In this document: one piece after another, positions 31,941 through 39,945 of the stretch | Layout of the letters: each line of letters opens with the position of its first letter | How positions within the stretch are numbered: the first letter of the stretch is position 1 | Assembly: GCF_023953965.1 (NCBI RefSeq) | Contig: NZ_JAMLIX010000001.1 | Span: 2,108,501 to 2,172,500, forward strand | DNA length: 64,000 bases | Reading direction: 5' to 3' | Source of the DNA: Bosea sp. (in: a-proteobacteria) | GTDB taxonomy: Bacteria > Pseudomonadota > Alphaproteobacteria > Rhizobiales > Beijerinckiaceae | Notes under the pieces: generated by a model | Told to the model about the DNA's origin: nothing | Seen by the model: only the letters and a program-made list of their open reading frames with translations | Database searches by the model: none | Made by a program: the position numbers and the translations under genes

Positions 31941-32188
31941 AGGCGGCGTCCTGGTTTTGCCGGAAGGCCGGAGCCGGCAGCCCCCGGATCGCGTTGAGAG
32001 CCTGCTCGACGTCGTCGAGCAGGTCGTCGAGCCTCTCCAGCCCGACGGACAGGCGCAGCAGGGCGTCGCTGATGCCGTGCCTGGTGCGCTCGTCCCGGCG
32101 TGTAGGTCGTATGGGTCATGCTGGCCGGGTGCTGGACCAGCGTTTCGCACTCGCTCAGGCCGGCCGGCCCGACGATGGAAGCGATCCG
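31941..32188 (-). pseudogene. Frameshifted C-terminal remnant of a Cys/Met-metabolism PLP enzyme
   Basis: Minus-strand reading gives RIASIVGPAGLSECETLVQH and PASMTHTTYTP, then after a one-base shift near 32091-32100 DERTRHGISDALLRLSVGLE and RLDDLLDDVEQALNAIRG. This is the C-terminal end of cystathionine gamma-synthase / methionine gamma-lyase-type enzymes (V-x-H-P-A-S-M-T-H, G-I-S-x-x-L-x-R-L-S-V-G-L-E). The catalytic lysine and the whole N-terminal domain are absent. It lies just behind the LysR gene's stop and converges on the ClC gene. It may once have been part of this sulfur amino acid locus. Confidence 0.75.
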
Positions 32189-32206
32189 TCAGGCGCGATG
32201 ATGCCG

Positions 32207-33097
32207 TCATCCTTTCAACTGTTCCCAGACGAGAGCTTCGGCATGGGTCGCCGGCCCTGCGATCCGAACCGCCGTGACCTCCAGATCGCATATCGGCAGA
32301 ACAGCCGAGAGATCGACGAGTTCGCCTGCTGCTGTTCGATCCCGCGCCAGTGATTGCGGAACCCAGGCAACACCGATACCGCTCGCCGCCAGCTCCAGGG
32401 ACGCCTGTGTGAGAGCGGTCTCGACCATCGGCACGATCCGCATCGTGTTACGCATCCGGGGAAGCAGGATCCGGTTGAGCACGTCTCCGAAGAAGACCTC
32501 CGGTGGATAGGCGATGCACGGCAGTTCGCGTTGCTCGATACGATCGTTCAGGTGGTCAGCCCGCGATCGCGCAAAGACCGGAACGAGCCGATCCCGGCCG
32601 ATGGACAGCGTTTCGATGTAGGTGGCGGCGATGCGGTGTTCCTCGCCGGCGACGCGGTAGGCCACGGCGAGATCGGCCTGGCGTGACAGCAAAAGGGCGA
32701 AGCACTCCTCGAGATTGGCCGAGCGCAATTTGAAGAAAACGTCCTTGTTTTCGGACTGGACCCGCTCGATGAAGCGCGGCGCCCATGAAGCGGTCAGCGC
32801 ATGCTGGCTGGCGAGCGCCAGCCGGTTGCCCGCAGTCCGATCGCTGCGACGCAGATCGTCGGTGAGCTGATGGAGCTTGCGAGCCAGGCGCGCGATCTCC
32901 TCGCGCTGCTCGGCCGTGGCCGGGTGAAGCTGGACCGGCTTGCGCGACCGATCGAAGAGCGCGATGCCAACATAGTCTTCGATGTGCTGCACCCGGCGCG
33001 AAAATGCCGATTGCGTCAGGTGCCGGCGCTCGGCTGCCTCGCGCAAGGAGCCGGTTTCAGCCACGGCGAGGATGTCTTCCAGCCATTCCAGCCGCAT
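32207..33097 (-). CDS. LysR-family regulator, divergent from the cysteate lyase-like gene
   Basis: A 296-residue LysR regulator: winged HTH at residues 1-60 (EWLEDILAVAETGSLREAAE, QSAFSRRVQHIEDYVG) and a two-lobed effector domain. It is divergent from the PLP enzyme at 33203 across a 105-base gap with inverted TTCTTGCAA/TTGCAAGAA sites, the usual arrangement for an activator responding to the substrate of the neighbouring enzyme. The 3' end abuts a degraded PLP-enzyme fragment. Confidence 0.9.
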   Translation of the reverse strand: MRLEWLEDILAVAETGSLREAAERRHLTQSAFSRRVQHIEDYVGIALFDRSRKPVQLHPATAEQREEIARLARKLHQLTDDLRRSDRTAGNRLALASQHALTASWAPRFIERVQSENKDVFFKLRSANLEECFALLLSRQADLAVAYRVAGEEHRIAATYIETLSIGRDRLVPVFARSRADHLNDRIEQRELPCIAYPPEVFFGDVLNRILLPRMRNTMRIVPMVETALTQASLELAASGIGVAWVPQSLARDRTAAGELVDLSAVLPICDLEVTAVRIAGPATHAEALVWEQLKG

Positions 33098-33117
33098 GAA
33101 TATGCCCTAAGATGCAG

Positions 33118-33175
33118 TTCTTGCAATTTATATGGAGAATTTTGAATTTGCACCGGAAAAGTCTTTTTGCAAGAA
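33118..33175. promoter_or_regulatory. Inverted LysR-type binding sites in divergent promoter
   Basis: TTCTTGCAA (33118-33126) and its exact reverse complement TTGCAAGAA (33167-33175) are 49 bases apart centre to centre, about 4.7 helical turns, with a related TTGTGCAAG at 33181-33189. Each contains the dyad TTGCAA. They fill the AT-rich gap between the divergent genes, fitting a tetrameric LysR protein bending the promoter. Confidence 0.6.
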
Positions 33176-33202
33176 TCGTATTGTGCAAGTTGAGGATTGG
33201 CC

Positions 33203-34204
33203 ATGCATCTAGCTCGCTTCCCCCGGGTTCGTCTCGCGCATCTCCCCACGCCGCTGGAGCGGCTCGATCGGCTGAGCCGGGAACTCGGCGGGCCGGAGAT
33301 CTGGATCAAGCGTGACGACTGCACCGGCCTGTCGACCGGCGGCAACAAGACCCGCAAGCTGGAATTCCTGATGGCGGAGGCGCTCGCCGCAGGCGCCGAC
33401 ACGGTGATGACCCAGGGCGCCACGCAGTCGAACCACGCAAGGCAGACCGCCGCGGCCGCCGCGAAGCTCGGCCTGTCCTGCCATATTCTGCTGGAGGACC
33501 GGACCGGCTCGAACGATCCCAACTACAACAACAACGGCAATGTCCTGCTCGATCACCTTCACGGAGCGTCGACGGAAAAACGCCCCTCGGGGCTCGATAT
33601 GAATGCCGAGATGGAGCAGGTCGCGGAGACCTTCCGAAGCCAGGGACGCAAGGTCTATACGATCCCCGGCGGCGGCTCCAACCCGACGGGCGCGCTGGGA
33701 TACGTCAACTGCGCGATGGAGCTCATCGGCCAGGCCAACGATATCGGCCTCGTGATCGATACGCTCGTGACCGCGACGGGCAGCGCCGGCACGCAGGCCG
33801 GTCTCATCGTCGGCCTCCAGGCGATCAATGCGGGCGTGCCGCTTCTGGGCATCGGCGTTCGCGCGCCCAAGGCCAAGCAGGAGGAGAACGTCTTCGCGCT
33901 TGCCGAACGCACCGCCGCCAAGCTCGGCTGCCCCGGCGTCGTCCAGCGGAAGGATGTGGTCGCCGACACCGGTTATGTCGGCAAGGGCTACGGCATTCCG
34001 GGAGCGGACACGCTGGAAGCCATCCGGATGTTCGCCGAGATCGAAGGTATCCTTCTCGATCCGGTCTACTCGGGCAAGGGCGCGGCCGGCCTGATCGATT
34101 ACATCCGCAAGGGCCGTTTCAAGAAAGGCGAACGCATCGTCTTCCTGCATACGGGCGGTTCGGTGGGGCTGTTCGGCTACGATAGCTATTTCCAGGCGGC
34201 TTAG
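33203..34204 (+). CDS. PLP-dependent L-cysteate sulfo-lyase / D-cysteine desulfhydrase
   Basis: A 333-residue fold-type II PLP enzyme of the ACC deaminase/D-cysteine desulfhydrase group. The start MHLARFPRVRLAHLPTPLER, the PLP lysine in GLSTGGNKTRKLEF (about Lys49), MTQGATQSNHARQTAAAAA and a phosphate-binding VTATGSAGTQAG are all present. Within the group the sequence looks to me closest to CuyA, which splits L-cysteate into pyruvate, ammonia and sulfite, but D-cysteine desulfhydrase is a real alternative. ATG 33203 follows GAGG. It is divergent from a LysR regulator and followed by a racemase. Sulfite dehydrogenase 4 kb upstream could handle released sulfite. Confidence 0.78.
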   Translation: MHLARFPRVRLAHLPTPLERLDRLSRELGGPEIWIKRDDCTGLSTGGNKTRKLEFLMAEALAAGADTVMTQGATQSNHARQTAAAAAKLGLSCHILLEDRTGSNDPNYNNNGNVLLDHLHGASTEKRPSGLDMNAEMEQVAETFRSQGRKVYTIPGGGSNPTGALGYVNCAMELIGQANDIGLVIDTLVTATGSAGTQAGLIVGLQAINAGVPLLGIGVRAPKAKQEENVFALAERTAAKLGCPGVVQRKDVVADTGYVGKGYGIPGADTLEAIRMFAEIEGILLDPVYSGKGAAGLIDYIRKGRFKKGERIVFLHTGGSVGLFGYDSYFQAA

Positions 34205-34308
34205 CGCGCGCTCGATGTGGGTTCAGGATGAACGCCGCCCGACAGGGCGGTGCGCGCCGCGCGCTCCTGCCGGCCCTTTCCGGCGCTGCGGATCGAAGGG
34301 GTTTTTCA

Positions 34309-35040
34309 ATGCCAAGGACGGTCGGCATACTCGGGGGCATGGGTCCTCAGGCGACCGTGCTTCTCATGCAAAAGCTGATCGCAGCCGTACCTGCTGCAGA
34401 TGACCGCGATCACATTCCTCTGATCGTCGACCAGAACACGCAGGTGCCTTCGCGGATCGCCCGGCTCATCGAGGGCACCGGAGACGATCCCGCGCCGGTC
34501 CTGGCCGATATGGCGCGGCGCCTGGAGCTGGCCGGCGCCGAAGCACTGGCGATGTCATGCAACACCGCTCATCACTTCGCCGAAGCGATCCGCTCGGCCG
34601 TGACCATTCCATTCATCGATATGATCGATCTGTCCGTCGCCCGCGCCCGGCAACTCGCCGGCGGGTCGAGCCGGATCGGCATTCTGGCTTCGCCAGCCGT
34701 ATGCCGGATCCGGCTGTTCGAGGACAAGCTCGCTCGGCTGGGCCTGACGGCCGCGTATCCCACCGATCAGAACGCTCTGCTCAGAGCCATCCAAAGCATC
34801 AAGGCGCGGGGGGCCGGCGATTTCTCCCGCGACGTGTTCCATCATGCGTCGGCGGAACTGCTGGCGAACGGCGTCACAGTGCAGATGATCGCGTGCACCG
34901 AGTTCTCACTCGTGGCGGACAGCCACGCCGTCGGGGCGAGAGCATTCGACGCGCTCGATGTGCTGGTTGAAGCCATCGTCGATTTCTCTGTGAGACGGAT
35001 GTCACCAATCTCCCTGCACACAGGCGCCGGCTCGATGTGA
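34309..35040 (+). CDS. Aspartate/glutamate racemase family protein
   Basis: A 243-residue member of the Asp/Glu/hydantoin racemase family. The start VGILGGMGPQATVLLMQKLI is typical of aspartate racemases; the two acid-base cysteines are in MSCNTAHHF and IACTEFSLV. These enzymes invert an amino acid alpha carbon without a cofactor. ATG 34309 follows GAAGGGG. Lying 105 bases after the cysteate lyase-like gene, it may interconvert L and D forms of that enzyme's substrate, but this is inference. Confidence 0.85.
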   Translation: MPRTVGILGGMGPQATVLLMQKLIAAVPAADDRDHIPLIVDQNTQVPSRIARLIEGTGDDPAPVLADMARRLELAGAEALAMSCNTAHHFAEAIRSAVTIPFIDMIDLSVARARQLAGGSSRIGILASPAVCRIRLFEDKLARLGLTAAYPTDQNALLRAIQSIKARGAGDFSRDVFHHASAELLANGVTVQMIACTEFSLVADSHAVGARAFDALDVLVEAIVDFSVRRMSPISLHTGAGSM

Positions 35041-35140
35041 TTTTCGGAACTATGCGTTGTTTCCCCGCCGGCCTTGGGAGCGCCGCGACGACAGCAGCGG
35101 TCCGTCGAGCGATACAGTATCGTGTCGTCGAGACGGGCTT

Positions 35141-36109
35141 TCAGAGCTTGAAACTCATCTCGCTATTGATGGCCCGCTCACCTGCGACCAGCGTCTTCGC
35201 GCTTGTCAAAGCCTCGTCCAGGGCCGAAAAGAGCATCTTCAACGGTCGCGACGGCCGTGCGGCGACACGATGGACAAGCGCCACGTTGGTCCGGTATCCG
35301 CCGCTGTCCTTCAGCAATCGGCGGATCTTTCCCTTCCTGATCAGCGGCTCGGCGTAGTGGTCCGGCAGATAGCCGAGATAGCGCCCGGTCATGAGAAGTA
35401 TGGCGACCGCCTCGACCTGCCAGGCTGTGGCGCCGGCCTTGCCCACCGGGGCGAAATCATCGATCTCGTTGACGTCGACATAGCCGTGCTCGACGAAGTC
35501 GTGGTCGATAAGCTCGCGCTCGCAGACATCGTCATGCCTGTGGAACAGCGGGTGGGACTGCCCACAATACAGGCTCATCTGTTCCGAATACAGCACCCGG
35601 TACTCCAGACCGGCCCATTTGCGATAGACGGGCACGATGCCGGCATCCAGGCGGCCTTCCGAAATCTTGGACAGGATGGTGTCCGGATCGAGAACGGACA
35701 GGCGGATATGCACGTCGTTCTTTTGCATATGCGTCAACGCGCCGATCAGCGGGCAATTATCGTCCGAGATCACGTTGTCGATAACCGCGAGCCTCAGCTC
35801 CCCCTTCTTTCCGATCTTCATCTGATCGATCTCGAACTCGAACTGGCCGATGCCCACGAACAGATCGACCGCGGCCTTGTAGAGGACGTGACCTTCGGGG
35901 GTGAGCTCGAAGCGCCTGCTGCCGCGCTCGCACAACCTCGCCCCGAGCCGGGCCTCCAGGTCCGATAATTGCTTGCTGATCGTTGGAAGGCTGACGTCGA
36001 GCGCGGCGGTCGCCGCCTTGAGCCCGCCTTCCTCGACGATCGTCTTGAAGACACGAAGAAGGCGAATATCGAAATCGGCGATGGGCGTGGCGCTCGTTGG
36101 TCTGGTCAT
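35141..36109 (-). CDS. LysR-family regulator of the ureohydrolase operon
   Basis: A 322-residue LysR protein with an N-terminal HTH (FDIRLLRVFKTIVEEGGLKA, VSLPTISKQLSDLEARLG) and a C-terminal ligand-binding domain. It is divergent from the ureohydrolase gene over a 144-base gap that includes an A+T-rich TAAAATTTATTG. By position it controls the 36254-43189 operon, presumably in response to the imported substrate. Confidence 0.9.
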   Translation of the reverse strand: MTRPTSATPIADFDIRLLRVFKTIVEEGGLKAATAALDVSLPTISKQLSDLEARLGARLCERGSRRFELTPEGHVLYKAAVDLFVGIGQFEFEIDQMKIGKKGELRLAVIDNVISDDNCPLIGALTHMQKNDVHIRLSVLDPDTILSKISEGRLDAGIVPVYRKWAGLEYRVLYSEQMSLYCGQSHPLFHRHDDVCERELIDHDFVEHGYVDVNEIDDFAPVGKAGATAWQVEAVAILLMTGRYLGYLPDHYAEPLIRKGKIRRLLKDSGGYRTNVALVHRVAARPSRPLKMLFSALDEALTSAKTLVAGERAINSEMSFKL

Positions 36110-36253
36110 AGTTAGAGCCTCCCAAAACGGCGGTTTCCAATCTGGCGATTGCCGGCCTCGAAACCAAGAGTAAAATTTATTGCGACGACAGGCAATCAGT
36201 ATGCCAGGCGCAAGAAGCTTTGATGCGTTTGGCGGCGGATCAGGAGAGTTTTC

Positions 36254-37324
36254 TTGACGGCTGAGAGCGAGATTCAGCGCCTAAGAGCAAAATATGGCTC
36301 GGAGGCCGGCAGTAATTTCTACGATCCTCTATTCCGTCAGGTAGCGGAAGAGCAGTTCAAGGGCGACCAGCGTAAGCTTCCTTATTCTGGATTTTCGACA
36401 TTCTTCGACTTGCCTTTACTGGAGCGCGGCATCGAGGCGCCTGAATTCTGCGATCTCGATATCGCCGTCCTCGGCGTGCCCATGGATCTGGGCGTCACCA
36501 ACCGGGCTGGCTGCCGTCTCGGACCGCGGGCGGTGCGCCAGATCGAGCGCATAGGGCCCTTCGAGCACGGGCTCGGCGTCGCTCCGATGATGATCGCCAA
36601 TGCTGCGGATATCGGCGACGTCCCGTTCCGTAGCCGGTTCGACCTGGAGAGCTGCCATCAGGACATCCAGGCTCATCTCCAGGCAGTGGTCGATGCGGGC
36701 GTCGTGCCGCTTTCGGTCGGCGGGGATCATTCGATCACGCAGTCGATCCTGCGGGTTGTCGGCCGCGAAAGGCCGGTGGGCCTCGTGCATATCGATGCTC
36801 ATTGCGACACGAGCGGACCCTATGAGGGGTCGCGGTTCCATCATGGCGGCCCGTTCCGGCAGGCGGTCCTCGACGGGACCATCGATCCGCGGCGCACCAT
36901 CCAGATCGGCATCCGCGGCGGCGCGGAGTATCTCTGGGAGTTCTCGCGCGACGCCGGCATGACCGTCATCCACGCGGACGCGTTCCTGAGCATGGGCGTC
37001 GACCGCATTGTCGCGGCGGCCCGGGATGTCGTCGGCACGGGCCCGACCTATCTCTCCTTCGACATCGACAGCCTGGATCCGGCTTTCGCCCCGGGAACCG
37101 GCACGCCCGAGATCGGGGGGCTGAGTTCTCTCCAGGCCCTGTCGCTTCTTCGCGGGCTGGGCGGCGTCGATTTCGTCGGTGGCGATCTCGTCGAGGTTTC
37201 TCCTGCCTATGACGCCACCACAAACACGGCGCAGGCCGGCGCCCAGGTCCTGTTCACGATCTTCTCCCTTCTCGCCGTGGCGGCGCAGGCGCGCGCTCGA
37301 GCGAGCGCCGGGAAAGGGCCCTAG
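36254..37324 (+). CDS. Ureohydrolase (agmatinase/guanidino-acid hydrolase family)
   Basis: A 356-residue manganese amidinohydrolase that would release urea from a guanidino compound. Metal ligands are visible: His159 in VGGDHS, Asp181/His183/Asp185 in HIDAHCDT, and Asp270/Asp272 in SFDIDSLDP. The substrate loop reads HHGGPFRQAV; agmatinases and guanidinobutyrases usually have H-G-T there. Translation must start at TTG 36254, with AGGAG seven bases upstream (36242-36246), because the next in-frame Met is past residue 70. First gene of an operon with an MBL hydrolase, a polyamine-type importer and a creatininase-like amidohydrolase. Substrate unknown. Confidence 0.88.
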   Translation: MTAESEIQRLRAKYGSEAGSNFYDPLFRQVAEEQFKGDQRKLPYSGFSTFFDLPLLERGIEAPEFCDLDIAVLGVPMDLGVTNRAGCRLGPRAVRQIERIGPFEHGLGVAPMMIANAADIGDVPFRSRFDLESCHQDIQAHLQAVVDAGVVPLSVGGDHSITQSILRVVGRERPVGLVHIDAHCDTSGPYEGSRFHHGGPFRQAVLDGTIDPRRTIQIGIRGGAEYLWEFSRDAGMTVIHADAFLSMGVDRIVAAARDVVGTGPTYLSFDIDSLDPAFAPGTGTPEIGGLSSLQALSLLRGLGGVDFVGGDLVEVSPAYDATTNTAQAGAQVLFTIFSLLAVAAQARARASAGKGP

Positions 37325-38110
37325 GTGACCCTGCCCGTCCAACGATCCTGGTTCACGGTGTCCCGGCTCAGGCCGGATCTCTATCGCATCACCGAGCCGC
37401 GCTGCCATCGGCTCTTTCGAGCGAACTGCTATCTCCTGCTCGGCTTGCGGCGGAACCTGCTGATCGACAGCGGCATGGGCGTGGCCGCGCTCCGCCCGAT
37501 CGTTGAATCGCTGTCGCGCGCGCCGCTCGCGATCTTCACCACGCATAGCCATGCCGACCATATCGGCAGTCATTCGGAATTCCCCGAGCACGATATTCTC
37601 GTTCACCCGGCAGAGGCGGATGCCCTGTGCCGGCCCGGAACCAGGGGGCTGCGCTTCCCGAAGATGTCGCCTCAGAGTGCCCAGATGCTGCGGCGCGCAG
37701 GCATCGCCGTCACCGAGCTCGTGGTCGACGCGGTGCCCGACGACGACTACGATATCGACGCCCACATGCGTCGGCCGGTCAAGCCGACGTCGTTCGTCGA
37801 CGAAGGCTCTGTCGTCGAACTCGGCGATCGGCGCCTGGAGGTGCTTCATCTGCCCGGCCACTCTTCCGGCAGCGTCGCCTTGTTCGAAGCGGAGACGGGA
37901 AGCCTCTTCAGCGGCGATGCGATTTATGACGGCGTGATCGACGATACCGGCCCGGATGCGAGCGTGCCGGCGTATTTCGCCACGATGGAGCGCCTGAAGC
38001 GCTTGCCGGTTCAAACAGTTTTCGGCGGTCACAACGATCCCATGACGCGGGGCAGGATGATCGCGGTGATCGACGGCTACATGGCTTCCCGCACGGGGAG
38101 AGGGGGATGA
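37325..38110 (+). CDS. MBL-fold metallo-hydrolase
   Basis: A 261-residue metallo-beta-lactamase-fold protein with the metal motif THSHADHIG (His74, His76, Asp78, His79), a downstream ligand HLPGHSSGS, the bridging Asp in SLFSGDAIYDG and a final FGGHND histidine. GTG 37325 follows the ureohydrolase stop directly, so the two are coupled. Such proteins hydrolyse lactones, thioesters or cyclic amides; here a lactam or other product in guanidino-compound breakdown would fit, but nothing fixes the substrate. Confidence 0.85.
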   Translation: MTLPVQRSWFTVSRLRPDLYRITEPRCHRLFRANCYLLLGLRRNLLIDSGMGVAALRPIVESLSRAPLAIFTTHSHADHIGSHSEFPEHDILVHPAEADALCRPGTRGLRFPKMSPQSAQMLRRAGIAVTELVVDAVPDDDYDIDAHMRRPVKPTSFVDEGSVVELGDRRLEVLHLPGHSSGSVALFEAETGSLFSGDAIYDGVIDDTGPDASVPAYFATMERLKRLPVQTVFGGHNDPMTRGRMIAVIDGYMASRTGRGG

Positions 38111-38238
38111 CCGGGGCCCGGAAGCTGGCAAGCCGGCCCTTCGCCAGCGACGGTTGGACGGGAGCCGGGCTGTGCTCGGCCCGCCCGGCGACCGAAGCTC
38201 GCAAAGACGTATTTCCGGTCGGTCAAAGGTAGCTTCAG

Positions 38239-39090
38239 ATGAGATCGACGTCCGAGACGGAAGGGCTGACAGTCTATCTGGCGATGGCGCTGATTCCAGC
38301 GTGCGTCCTGTGCATCTTCTATATCTATCCGCTGCTCAGGATCCTGATCATCAGCTTCACCGAGCCGAGCGTCGGTTTCGGCAACTATGTGGACATCGCA
38401 TCCAGCTCGGTGATCAGGAAGGTCATCGGCACGACGCTATGGATCTGCTCGCTTTCGACCCTGGTGGCGCTCTTCTTCGGCTATCTCCTGTCCTACGCGA
38501 TCCTGCATGCCTCGCCGGGTTGGCAGCGCTGGATGGTGACCGCGGTCCTTCTCTCCTTCTGGGTCAGCATTCTGATACGCGCCTTCGCCTGGATCGCGCT
38601 GCTCCAGACCCGCGGCATCGTCAACGAGGCGATGCAGTCGATCGGCCTCACCGACGCGCCCGTGCAACTCATCCGGAATCAGATCGGCGTCGTCATCGGC
38701 ATGGTGCATTACCTCATCCCGACGGCCGTGATGCCGCTTCTCGCGAGCATGCGCAACATCGACGATCGCTATGTCATGGCAGCTCGCGGGCTCGGATCCT
38801 CGCCCTTTCACGCGTTCCGCAAAATATACTTCCCGCTGACGCTCCCTGGCGTCTTCAGCGCCGGCATCCTGGTGTTCATCTTCTCGATCGGGTTCTACGT
38901 CACGCCGGCGCTGCTCGGCGGCGGGCGGGTGACGATGCTGGCCGAATATATCGCTGTCCAGGTCAGCCATACCCTCGCCTGGGGGCAAGGAACGGCTCTG
39001 GCCGCCTCGATCCTCGCGATGGTGCTCATTCTGCTGATCGTCATGGCTCGCATCGCCAACTTCAAGAAAATGTTCGGAGCCGTGAAATGA
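38239..39090 (+). CDS. ABC transporter permease (PotB type)
   Basis: A 283-residue permease of the spermidine/putrescine-type importer family, with six spans and the EAA loop VMAARGLGSSPFHAFRKIYF. A gap of 128 bases without a clear gene separates it from the MBL gene. It overlaps the second permease (ATGA at 39087). This transporter class also carries other cationic amines, amino-acid derivatives and opines, consistent with a guanidino substrate. Confidence 0.9.
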   Translation: MRSTSETEGLTVYLAMALIPACVLCIFYIYPLLRILIISFTEPSVGFGNYVDIASSSVIRKVIGTTLWICSLSTLVALFFGYLLSYAILHASPGWQRWMVTAVLLSFWVSILIRAFAWIALLQTRGIVNEAMQSIGLTDAPVQLIRNQIGVVIGMVHYLIPTAVMPLLASMRNIDDRYVMAARGLGSSPFHAFRKIYFPLTLPGVFSAGILVFIFSIGFYVTPALLGGGRVTMLAEYIAVQVSHTLAWGQGTALAASILAMVLILLIVMARIANFKKMFGAVK

Positions 39091-39899
39091 AACGTGGAAG
39101 GCTCTCCACAGGTCAGTTCGCGGTCTTCGGCTCCGCGTGGATCGTCATCTGCTTCCTGGTGCTCCCGCTGTTCGTCGTGGTTCCCGTCTCGCTGACGCCG
39201 GAGCGCTTTCTATCGCTGCCGAGCGGGGAAATCTCGTTCACGCACTATCGCGAGCTGCTGGAGGATGCGAGTTGGCGGCGCTCCGCTCTCGACAGCGCGA
39301 TCGTCGCGTTCAGCTCGTCGTTCCTGGCGATTGCGCTAGGAACCTCGGCGGCGATCGGTTGCTGGCGCCTGTCTTCCACCGCCGGCGAGGCGATCCGCAT
39401 TCTCATGCTCACGCCGATGATCGTGCCGTCGATTGTCCACGCTCTGGGAATGTATCGGGTCTGGGCCGAATTCGGGCTGCTCGACACCTATCCGGGGCTC
39501 ATCATCGCCTATGCGATGAAGGGCATTCCCTATGTCGTCGTCTCCGTCTCGGTGGCGCTGGCGAATTTCGACCTGCGTCTCGAGCAAGCCGCCCGCAGCC
39601 TCGGGGCGGCACCATTCCAGGCGGTTCGGCTGACGCTGCTGCCGAACATCTGGCCAGGCGCGGTTGCGGGCGGAATTCTGTCCTTCGCGATCGCGTGGGA
39701 CGAGATCGTCGTCGCCTTGTTCCTGACGCGCCGCGCGATCTACACACTCCCGCGGAAGATCTGGGATGGCATCCAGGACAATGTCAGTCCGACGATCGCG
39801 GCGATTGGCGTCATCCTGATCTGCGCGACGATCTGCGCCGTTCTCCTCAAGATCCTTTGGGACCGCTGGTCTGCGCGGCGCTTCGGCCATGCGACCTGA
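39087..39899 (+). CDS. ABC transporter permease (PotC type)
   Basis: A 270-residue second permease with the EAA loop LEQAARSLGAAPFQAVRLTL and about six spans. ATG 39087 overlaps the preceding stop, and a longer upstream frame is only a shadow of the first permease. It forms the heterodimeric channel with the 38239 product. Confidence 0.9.
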   Translation: MKRGRLSTGQFAVFGSAWIVICFLVLPLFVVVPVSLTPERFLSLPSGEISFTHYRELLEDASWRRSALDSAIVAFSSSFLAIALGTSAAIGCWRLSSTAGEAIRILMLTPMIVPSIVHALGMYRVWAEFGLLDTYPGLIIAYAMKGIPYVVVSVSVALANFDLRLEQAARSLGAAPFQAVRLTLLPNIWPGAVAGGILSFAIAWDEIVVALFLTRRAIYTLPRKIWDGIQDNVSPTIAAIGVILICATICAVLLKILWDRWSARRFGHAT

Positions 39900-39945
39900 T
39901 CCAGGGCCGGCGACTTCCAGACAATAGCTCCAGGGGGGCAGCTGA

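Noticed and set aside
38111..38238. A short gene between the MBL hydrolase and permease genes
   Set aside because: No frame has a plausible start with ribosome site, and none shows a recognisable sequence; it is probably a leader with weak internal promoter or spacer.
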